DNA of 7,071 nucleotides, taken from the NCBI GenBank assembly GCA_002297545.1, contig DBLZ01000092.1:1-7071 (forward strand), written 5' to 3'. The notes under the pieces are model-generated. The model was not told the origin of the DNA and searched no databases. It saw only the letters and a program-made list of their open reading frames with translations. Position numbers and translations under genes: made by a program. Below, piece after piece: positions 1 to 5,607 of this stretch (the stretch's first letter is position 1; each line of letters opens with the position of its first letter). The stretch comes from Prevotellaceae bacterium UBA711 (GTDB lineage Bacteria; Bacteroidota; Bacteroidia; Bacteroidales; Bacteroidaceae).

Positions 1-996
1 GTAAGCCACGACCGTCACTTCCTGGACAGCGTGTGCACGCACACCGTAGATATAGACTTCGGCAAGGTGACCATGTTTGCCGGTAACTACAGCTTCTGGT
101 ACGAATCCAGCCAGCTGGCACTGCGTCAGGCACAAAACCAGAAGGCCAAGGCCGAGGAAAAGAAGAAGGAACTGGAGGAGTTTATCCGCCGCTTCAGTGC
201 CAACGTGGCCAAGTCCAAGCAGACCACCAGCCGCAAGAAGATGCTGGAGAAACTCAACGTGGACGAGATACGTCCTTCCACCCGCAAGTATCCCGGCATC
301 ATATTCCAGATGGAACGTGAGCCTGGCAACCAGATCCTGGAGGTCCAAGACCTCAAAGCCACCATGGAGGACGGCACGGTGCTGTTCGACAATGTCAGTT
401 TCAACATCGAGAAAGGCGAGAAAGTGGTGTTCCTCAGTCATGACCCGCGTGCCATGACTGCCCTGTTTGAGATCATCAACGGCAACCGCGAAGCACAAGG
501 AGGCACATACAATTGGGGCGTAACCATCACCACGGCCTATCTGCCGGTGGACAACACGGAGTTCTTCCAGTCCGACCTGAACCTGGTGGACTGGCTGAGC
601 CAGTTTGGCGAAGGCAACGAAGTGTACTTCAAAAGCTTCCTTGGACGCATGCTGTTCTCTGGTGAAGAGGTGCTGAAGAAGGTTAACGTGCTGTCGGGTG
701 GCGAAAGGATGCGTTGCATGATCGCTCGCATGCAGTTGAAGAACGCCAACTGCCTTATCCTGGATACCCCCACCAACCATCTCGACCTCGAGAGCATACA
801 GGCATTCAACAACAACTTGAAACTCTACAAGGGCAATATCCTTTTTGCCAGCCATGACCACGAGTTCATACAGACCGTTGCCAACCGCATAATCGAGCTG
901 ACACCGAATGGCACCATAGACAAACTCATGGAATACGATGACTATATCATGAGCGACCAGATAAAGGAGCTTAAGGCAAAGATGTACACCAACTAA
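1..996 (+). CDS. ABC-F family ATP-binding protein, YbiT/YkpA-like, C-terminal part (5' end outside window)
   Basis: The frame is open from base 1, so the gene begins upstream; the GTG at 31 is internal. The 331 visible residues start with the H-loop of the first ATPase domain (SHDR, residues 2-5). A charged, probably helical inter-domain linker follows (about residues 30-85; Lys/Glu-rich, then RRFSANVAKSKQTTSRKK), which is the ABC-F hallmark that reaches into the ribosome. The second ATPase domain starts near residue 100. There are no membrane segments, so this is a soluble translation-associated ATPase and not a transporter. The second domain keeps the signature LSGGERM (691-711) and an H-loop SHDHEF. 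Its Walker A region (433-465, LSHDPRAMTAL) has no GK[ST], and its Walker B reads LILDTPTNHLD with Thr (codon 766-768) where the catalytic Glu belongs. The C-terminus is short, without an added domain. The family call is firm; the cellular role (ribosome rescue or tuning, or resistance) cannot be read from the sequence. Confidence 0.93.
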   Translation, partial: VSHDRHFLDSVCTHTVDIDFGKVTMFAGNYSFWYESSQLALRQAQNQKAKAEEKKKELEEFIRRFSANVAKSKQTTSRKKMLEKLNVDEIRPSTRKYPGIIFQMEREPGNQILEVQDLKATMEDGTVLFDNVSFNIEKGEKVVFLSHDPRAMTALFEIINGNREAQGGTYNWGVTITTAYLPVDNTEFFQSDLNLVDWLSQFGEGNEVYFKSFLGRMLFSGEEVLKKVNVLSGGERMRCMIARMQLKNANCLILDTPTNHLDLESIQAFNNNLKLYKGNILFASHDHEFIQTVANRIIELTPNGTIDKLMEYDDYIMSDQIKELKAKMYTN

Positions 997-1083
997 GCAG
1001 GCGTGGCCTCTATACCTTAATATATATAGAGAATGACATGGACAGGGCAAGTGCTGAATGCCGCTTACCTGCCGTAATGACAT

Positions 1084-1114
1084 AAAACGTGCCAAGATGA
1101 CATTGGCACGTTTT
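1084..1114 (+). terminator. Perfect 12-bp hairpin, likely bidirectional-looking terminator after the ABC-F gene
   Basis: Left arm AAAACGTGCCAA (1084-1095), loop GATGACA, right arm TTGGCACGTTTT (1103-1114), with no mismatch. The A-run before and T-run after form part of the stem, so the structure reads as an intrinsic terminator on either strand, though the T-tract is only four long. It lies 87 bases after the ABC-F stop and 36 bases before grpE. The rest of the 997-1150 gap holds an AT-rich patch (1017-1031) and three copies of ATGACAT (1033-1039, 1077-1083, 1097-1103). I see no convincing Bacteroidota promoter and no CIRCE heat-shock element. Confidence 0.8.
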
Positions 1115-1150
1115 GTGCAGTATAGCACATAATAAACATTGTACATAAAT

Positions 1151-1732
1151 ATGGCAACAGAAGAGACTATCAATAACGAAGAATTGGCACCCGAGGAGAC
1201 ACCGGTAGACGAAACCATAGCAGGGCAGTCCGAACAGGGAAAAAACGCAGAAACTACCGCAGCAGAAGAGCAGTCTGAGCAGGATCTTTTGGAGGCCGCA
1301 CAGGCAGAGATTGCAGAACTGAAGAAACAGTTGCTATACAAAGTGGCCGAGTTCGACAATTACCGCAAACGTGTCATCAAGGAGAAAGCCGACCTCATAT
1401 TGAATGGAGGTGAGAAGATTATCACGGCCATTCTGCCTGTCATGGACGATATGGAACGTGCCATAGAGCAGATGCAAAAGGCCGAAGACGTGCAGGCCGT
1501 TGTGGAGGGAGTTGTCCTTATACAGAAAAAATTTATGGGCATCCTGGAGAAGCAGGGCTTAAAAGCTATAGACACGAAAGATGCAGCCTTTGATGTGGAA
1601 CTGCATGAAGCCATAGCCCAATTCCCGGCGACTACACCGGAAATGAAGAACAAGGTAGTGGACTGTACCCTGAAAGGCTATAAACTGAACGAAAAGGTCA
1701 TCCGTCACGCTCAGGTGGTTGTAGGGATTTGA
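1151..1732 (+). CDS. grpE: Nucleotide exchange factor GrpE (DnaK co-chaperone)
   Basis: Cytoplasmic homodimer that releases ADP from DnaK and so drives substrate release. The 193-residue product has the usual GrpE build. An acidic, low-complexity N-terminal tail (about 1-45) is followed by a long coiled-coil helix (about 46-85) with the family motif AEFDNYRKR (66-74). A second helical part contains PVMDDMERA (96-104), and a C-terminal beta domain has FDVELHEAI (147-155) and ends in the signature VIRHAQVVVG (183-192). Length is normal. I chose ATG 1151 (MATEE). A TTG four codons upstream at 1139 is in frame, but it would add MYIN to the start and is less likely. No Shine-Dalgarno is visible, which is common in this phylum. 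dnaJ follows after 82 bases on the same strand; the two probably share a transcript. dnaK is not in the window. Confidence 0.96.
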   Translation: MATEETINNEELAPEETPVDETIAGQSEQGKNAETTAAEEQSEQDLLEAAQAEIAELKKQLLYKVAEFDNYRKRVIKEKADLILNGGEKIITAILPVMDDMERAIEQMQKAEDVQAVVEGVVLIQKKFMGILEKQGLKAIDTKDAAFDVELHEAIAQFPATTPEMKNKVVDCTLKGYKLNEKVIRHAQVVVGI

Positions 1733-1771
1733 TGCCTCATAGGCCTCAGGACCAAACATCATCCACTATGC

Positions 1772-1786
1772 CCCATGGATCATGGG
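1772..1786 (+). other. Short hairpin in the grpE-dnaJ spacer
   Basis: CCCATG (1772-1777), loop GAT, CATGGG (1781-1786): a perfect 6-bp inverted repeat in the 82-base gap between grpE and dnaJ. It has no T-tract, so it does not look like a terminator. A weaker GCCT-CAT-AGGC (1734-1744) lies just after the grpE stop. These could be mRNA processing or stability elements, or chance. Confidence 0.35.
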
Positions 1787-1814
1787 AATATAAATCTGCA
1801 AAACAAGGAAAAAC

Positions 1815-2987
1815 ATGGCAGAAAAAAGAGACTACTATGAAGTGCTCGGCATACAAAAGGGCGCTTCTGAAGACGAGATAAAGAAGGCCTATAAGAAAAT
1901 GGCCATCAAATATCATCCGGACCGTAACCCCGGCGACAAAGAAGCCGAGGAGAAGTTCAAAGAGGCTGCGGAAGCATACGATGTGTTGCGCGACCCAGAC
2001 AAACGTGCACGATATGACCAATTCGGCCATGCCGGAATGGGTGGAGCCGGTGGCTTTGGCGGCGGCCAGGGCTTTGACATGAACGACATCTTCTCTATGT
2101 TCGGCGATATTTTCGGCGGACACATGGGAGGTGGAGCTTTCGGAGGTTTTGATGGATTCGGAGGTTTCGGAGGTGGCAGACATGGAGCACAACGCCAGCA
2201 GGGCAGTAACCTCAGGCTCAAGGTCAAGCTTACATTGGAGGAAGTGGCCAAAGGTACGACCAAAAAGTTCAAAGTAAGAAAGGATGTGACCTGTCCATAC
2301 TGTAAAGGTACAGGCTCAGAGGATGGTAAGACAGAAAATTGCAGCACATGCCACGGCAAGGGCTATGTCAACCACACGGTGAACACGATGCTCGGCCGTA
2401 TGCAGCAACAGAGTGTATGTCCCACATGTGGTGGCAATGGTACCGTAATAAAGAACAAATGCACGCACTGTGCGGGTACAGGTGTGGTCAACGGTGAAGA
2501 GGTCGTGGAGGTGCAGATTCCGGCAGGCATTCAGGATGGCATGATTCTTACCGTACAAGGCAAGGGCAATGCAGGACGTAACAACGGTTATGCAGGAGAC
2601 ATACAGGTGTTTGTCGAGATTGAGCCACACACGGAACTCACACGCCGGGACAATGACCTTATATATAACCTGCTTTTGGACCTGCCTACAGCAATCCTTG
2701 GCGGCTCGGCAGAGATTCCCACCATAGACGGGCGAGTGAAGATTAAAATCGAACCCGGAACCCAACCAGGCAAGACCGTACGCCTGCGTGGCAAAGGCCT
2801 GCCAGCACTGCAAGGTTATGGCTATGGCTATGGCGACCTGATAGTCAATATCTCTATCTATATTCCGGAAACACTCACAAAGGATGAGCACGACGCAATA
2901 GAGAAGATGAAGGATAGCGACAGTTTCAAGCCGTCACAGACAACACGGAGTTCCTTCTTCCAGAAATTCAAGAACCTCTTTACATGA
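1815..2987 (+). CDS. dnaJ: Chaperone protein DnaJ (type I/class A Hsp40)
   Basis: Binds unfolded proteins and stimulates DnaK ATP hydrolysis in the cytoplasm. All class A domains are present in 390 residues. The J domain is 1-70 with the HPD tripeptide at 34-36. A long Gly/Phe-rich region spans about 71-121 (GGFGG, GFDGFGGFGG). Four CxxCxGxG zinc-binding motifs are complete: C160/C163, C176/C179, C202/C205 and C216/C219. The C-terminal substrate-binding domains run from about 225 to 350, and the dimerization tail ends in FFQKFKNLFT. Length is close to the usual 370-390. The start ATG is preceded by AAGGAA (1805-1810), a weak Shine-Dalgarno at short spacing. A small oddity is the run GYGYGYGD (334-341), where family members usually have a shorter GxGD. 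It follows grpE and precedes folC by 35 bases with no terminator between, so folC may be co-transcribed. Confidence 0.98.
   Translation: MAEKRDYYEVLGIQKGASEDEIKKAYKKMAIKYHPDRNPGDKEAEEKFKEAAEAYDVLRDPDKRARYDQFGHAGMGGAGGFGGGQGFDMNDIFSMFGDIFGGHMGGGAFGGFDGFGGFGGGRHGAQRQQGSNLRLKVKLTLEEVAKGTTKKFKVRKDVTCPYCKGTGSEDGKTENCSTCHGKGYVNHTVNTMLGRMQQQSVCPTCGGNGTVIKNKCTHCAGTGVVNGEEVVEVQIPAGIQDGMILTVQGKGNAGRNNGYAGDIQVFVEIEPHTELTRRDNDLIYNLLLDLPTAILGGSAEIPTIDGRVKIKIEPGTQPGKTVRLRGKGLPALQGYGYGYGDLIVNISIYIPETLTKDEHDAIEKMKDSDSFKPSQTTRSSFFQKFKNLFT
2817..2834 (+). repeat. Tandem hexanucleotide TATGGC x3 inside dnaJ
   Basis: Three perfect in-frame copies of TATGGC encode Tyr-Gly three times (residues 335-340). The unit is two codons, so slippage would lengthen or shorten the protein by two residues without a frameshift. 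The site lies in the second C-terminal beta domain, just before the conserved GDL. Confidence 0.85.
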
Positions 2988-3022
2988 GCCAACACAACAT
3001 TTTGAATTAAAACTCGATTCAA

Positions 3023-4300
3023 ATGACATACAGCGAAGCAACAGAGTATCTGTTCACCTCAGCCCCGTTGTTCCAAAACATCGGGGCTGGAGCATATAAG
3101 GAGGGACTTGAGAACACAGAGACGCTGGATCGACATTTCGGACATCCGCACCTCAAATATAAGACCATACATGTTGCCGGTACCAACGGCAAGGGTAGCG
3201 TCTGTCATACATTGGCTGCCATATTGCAATGTGCAGGCTACAAGGTAGGACTATACACAAGTCCACATCTGCTGGACTTCCGGGAGCGCATTCGTGTAAA
3301 CGGAAGCATGATACCAGAGCAACGCGTCGTGCGCTTCGTGGAAGAGGAGCGCACTTTCTTTGAGCCGCTGCACCCATCGTTCTTTGAGCTGGCCACGGCC
3401 TTGGCATTTAAATACTTTGAAGAAGAAAACGTGGATATTGCGGTGATAGAAACAGGATTAGGTGGACGCTTGGATTGCACCAACATCATCACCCCAATCC
3501 TGTCAGTCATCACCAATATCAGCTTTGACCACGTACAGTTCCTTGGCAATACTCTTGAAGCCATAGCAAAAGAGAAGGCAGGAATTATAAAGGCCGGCGT
3601 GCCTGTTGTAATAGGAGAAACCGGTGGCCACAACGATGTCCGCAAGGTATTCCTCGATAAAGCGGACGAAATGCGCTCTCACATCTGCTTTGCCGATGAA
3701 ACACATCACGATACCGTTGACACGGAGCTAAAAGGCTCTTGTCAGGAGAAAAATACGCAAACCATACTTACGGCACTGGATGTCTTGAGGGGAACTTACA
3801 GCACGTCCACAGTAAAATGCGACAGTACCACGGAAGACAAATGTCTCCATATCACAGAACGGGACATAGAAAAGGGCTTCGCCAATGTTTGTGAGCTTAC
3901 AGGTCTGATGGGACGATGGCAAATAATCTTCCGTGACCCATTGACGATATGCGACACAGGACACAATGTCGGTGGGTGGGAGTACTTGGGCAAACAACTG
4001 GAGTCTACGCCCGGTACCCTGCATATAGTAATAGGTATGGTAGGAGACAAGGACGTAAGCACTGTGGTAACGATGCTTCCGAAACGAGCAAAATACTATT
4101 TCACACAGGCGAGTGTCAAACGCGCCATGCCAGTTGAGCAGTTTGCTGAGACCGCGCGTTCCATCGGGCTGTCGGGCAAGACCTATATAAATGTTCATGA
4201 TGCCTACCTTGCAGCCAAGCAAGATGCCAAGGCAGGCGACACGATTTTCATAGGAGGAAGTACGTTCGTAGTTGCTGATATGCTGAAAAGCATTCAATAA
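3023..4300 (+). CDS. folC: Bifunctional folylpolyglutamate synthase / dihydrofolate synthase FolC
   Basis: ATP-dependent Mur-ligase-family enzyme that adds glutamate to folates and, if bifunctional, to dihydropteroate, making and retaining the folate cofactor in the cytoplasm. The 425-residue product shows the P-loop GTNGKGS (53-59), SPHLLDFRERI (80-90), FFELATALAF (120-129), ETGLGGRLDCTN (143-154), SFDH (167-170), and AKEKAGI (182-188), whose inner Lys185 matches the carbamylated lysine of Mur ligases. LKGSCQEKN (236-244) follows. The C-terminal domain has GRWQ (297-300), DTGHN (311-315) and GMVGDKD (338-344). Length fits the family (about 420-430). Start ATG 3023 lies 35 bases after dnaJ with no Shine-Dalgarno; no competing upstream start fits the N-terminus. 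A segment rich in Ser/Thr (256-270) looks like a variable loop. Which of the two activities dominates cannot be decided from sequence. No clear terminator follows: a T5 run at 4335-4339 has no convincing stem. Confidence 0.95.
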   Translation: MTYSEATEYLFTSAPLFQNIGAGAYKEGLENTETLDRHFGHPHLKYKTIHVAGTNGKGSVCHTLAAILQCAGYKVGLYTSPHLLDFRERIRVNGSMIPEQRVVRFVEEERTFFEPLHPSFFELATALAFKYFEEENVDIAVIETGLGGRLDCTNIITPILSVITNISFDHVQFLGNTLEAIAKEKAGIIKAGVPVVIGETGGHNDVRKVFLDKADEMRSHICFADETHHDTVDTELKGSCQEKNTQTILTALDVLRGTYSTSTVKCDSTTEDKCLHITERDIEKGFANVCELTGLMGRWQIIFRDPLTICDTGHNVGGWEYLGKQLESTPGTLHIVIGMVGDKDVSTVVTMLPKRAKYYFTQASVKRAMPVEQFAETARSIGLSGKTYINVHDAYLAAKQDAKAGDTIFIGGSTFVVADMLKSIQ

Positions 4301-4352
4301 GGAACAATAACAGACTTTATTCATCAGGGGCATGTTTTTCCGTTGGCAAGTA

Positions 4353-4383
4353 TTGTCGGTGTGGAGATAATTTTGTATATTTG
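4353..4383 (+). promoter_or_regulatory. Bacteroidota-type sigma promoter upstream of galM
   Basis: TTG (-33 element, 4353-4355), a 20-base spacer, then TATATTTG (4376-4383), an exact fit to the -7 consensus TAnnTTTG of the Bacteroidota primary sigma factor. Expected transcription start is near 4389, leaving a leader of about 28 bases before galM, too short for a riboswitch. This is the only clear match to the consensus in the intergenic gaps, and it sits where a galactose operon would begin. Confidence 0.75.
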
Positions 4384-4417
4384 CATCAGCAAGTAGATAC
4401 TTAAAATACTAATCCCA

Positions 4418-5497
4418 ATGGAAAAGACTTTGATTTCCGGCTTGAAGCGTGCAGACTTCCAAGCCATGGTACAAGGCAAGGAAACTGACTTGTACACTTT
4501 GACCAATGCACATGGCATGGAGGTGAGCATCACCAACTACGGTGGTTCGCTGGTATCCATCATGGTACCCGACAGGGATGGCAAGATGGCAAACGTTATA
4601 CAAGGTCACGACTGCATACAGGACTGTCTCAATAGTCCCGAACCGTTCCTCTCCACGCTGGTTGGCCGATATGGCAACCGCATTTGCCGTGGCAAGTTCA
4701 CAATGAACGGCAAGGAATACAGCCTCTCCATCAACAATGGTCCCAACCATTTGCATGGCGGTCCCACAGGTTGTCACGCCAGAGTATGGGATGCAGAACA
4801 GTTGAATGGCCAGGAACTCGTACTGCGCTATACTTTTGCTTACTACGAAGAAGGCTTCCCCGGTGAGTTGAAGATGACAGTCAAGTACTCATTGACCGAC
4901 AATAACGAACTGATCATCGACTACCGTGGCACTACCAACAAGAAGACTGTAGTCAATATGACCAGCCATGGCTTCTTTTCTTTAACCGGCATCGGCACCC
5001 CCACCCCATCCCAGTTGGACACCATCCTCACCATCAATGCCGACTTCTATGTCCCAATCGATGAGAATAGTATCCCCACAGGTGAGATACGAAAGGTAGA
5101 AGGCACACCGTTTGACTTCCGCACCCCCAAGCCCGTTGGCCGAGACATTGCTGCTGATGACGAACAAATAAAGAACGGTACAGGCTATGACCACTGCTAC
5201 GTGCTGAACAAGCACGAACCCGGCGAGTTGACTTTGGCCGCGTCCATGGTTGAGCCTTCAACAGGTCGTACGATGGAGTGCTGGACTACAGAGCCCGGAG
5301 TACAGTTCTATAGCGACAACTGGGCCGATGGCTACAAGGGACAACATGGCGCCACCTTTGGCAAGCACTCTGGTCTATGTTTTGAGGCACAGCACTTCCC
5401 CGACTCTCCAAACCGCGCTCACTTTCCCAGCGTACAATTGAAACCTGGCGAGGTCTACATCCAGAAGACTGTATACAAGTTCGGCATACACAAGTAA
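4418..5497 (+). CDS. galM: Aldose 1-epimerase (galactose mutarotase) GalM
   Basis: Interconverts the alpha and beta anomers of galactose/glucose and so supplies alpha-D-galactose to galactokinase. The 359 residues cover the whole beta-sandwich mutarotase fold. Visible active-site residues, matched by motif to characterised GalM, are Arg88 (GRYGNRI), His113 (NHLHGG), His184 (MTSHGFF), Asp258 (GYDHCYVL) and the catalytic base Glu323 (LCFEAQHFPDS). The family motif IPTGEI is at 219-224. There is no signal peptide or lipobox, so it is cytoplasmic, unlike the exported mutarotase-like proteins common in this phylum. The start ATG gives the expected N-terminus, with no Shine-Dalgarno. A promoter lies about 35 bases upstream of the start and a strong hairpin terminator 10 bases after the stop. 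The transporter and galK follow, so the biological substrate is most likely galactose. Confidence 0.96.
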   Translation: MEKTLISGLKRADFQAMVQGKETDLYTLTNAHGMEVSITNYGGSLVSIMVPDRDGKMANVIQGHDCIQDCLNSPEPFLSTLVGRYGNRICRGKFTMNGKEYSLSINNGPNHLHGGPTGCHARVWDAEQLNGQELVLRYTFAYYEEGFPGELKMTVKYSLTDNNELIIDYRGTTNKKTVVNMTSHGFFSLTGIGTPTPSQLDTILTINADFYVPIDENSIPTGEIRKVEGTPFDFRTPKPVGRDIAADDEQIKNGTGYDHCYVLNKHEPGELTLAASMVEPSTGRTMECWTTEPGVQFYSDNWADGYKGQHGATFGKHSGLCFEAQHFPDSPNRAHFPSVQLKPGEVYIQKTVYKFGIHK

Positions 5498-5507
5498 GGA
5501 CAATAAC

Positions 5508-5547
5508 AAGCTGCTCTTTCTCCCACAGAGGAGAAAGGGCGGCTTTT
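5508..5547 (+). terminator. Strong intrinsic terminator between galM and the sugar transporter
   Basis: Left arm AAGCTGCTCTTTCTCC (5508-5523), loop CACAGA, right arm GGAGAAAGGGCGGCTT (5530-5545): 16 pairs, two of them G-U, followed by TT and then ATT (T-run 5544-5547). The G-U pairs occur only on the + strand RNA, consistent with + strand function but somewhat weakening it. It begins 10 bases after the galM stop and ends 58 bases before the transporter start. Confidence 0.88.
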
Positions 5548-5556
5548 ATTGATTAG

Positions 5557-5607
5557 CCAACAATCATTCTAACACAATAACAACTAACAAACTTAACTTA
5601 AACAAAT
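5557..5607 (+). promoter_or_regulatory. G-free A/C-rich leader before the transporter
   Basis: 51 consecutive bases without a single G precede and enter the transporter ATG (first G is the third base of the start codon). It is rich in AACAA-like words and should be unstructured as RNA. There is no Shine-Dalgarno. I find no TAnnTTTG -7 element in it, so where the transporter message starts is unclear. It contains TAACAAAC (5585-5592), also found before galK. Confidence 0.5.

Noticed and set aside
77..457. 126-codon + strand frame overlapping the ABC-F gene
   Set aside because: Arg/Ser/Pro-rich product typical of an out-of-frame reading of a coding region; the ABC-F frame has clear motifs throughout.
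1032..1103. Three copies of ATGACAT in the ABC-F/grpE gap as an operator array
   Set aside because: Only seven bases, irregular spacing (44 and 20 bases), and one copy overlaps the terminator loop; probably chance.
1112..1141. TTTG (1112-1115) plus TAAACATTG (1133-1141) as a grpE promoter
   Set aside because: The -7 element needs an extra base and lacks the TTTG core; it would give a leader of only a few bases and overlaps the terminator stem.
2316..2891. 191-codon open frame on the minus strand inside dnaJ
   Set aside because: Lies fully opposite a certain dnaJ gene, has no recognisable domain and a Cys/His-rich composition that mirrors the zinc-finger codons; an antisense shadow. The same holds for the minus-strand frames at 1746-2192 and 1913-2359.
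3728..4333. 201-codon open frame on the minus strand opposite folC
   Set aside because: No family resemblance and opposite a complete conserved enzyme; explained by codon bias of folC.
4301..4352. Terminator after folC at the T5 run 4335-4339
   Set aside because: No stable stem precedes the T-run; I cannot support a terminator here.
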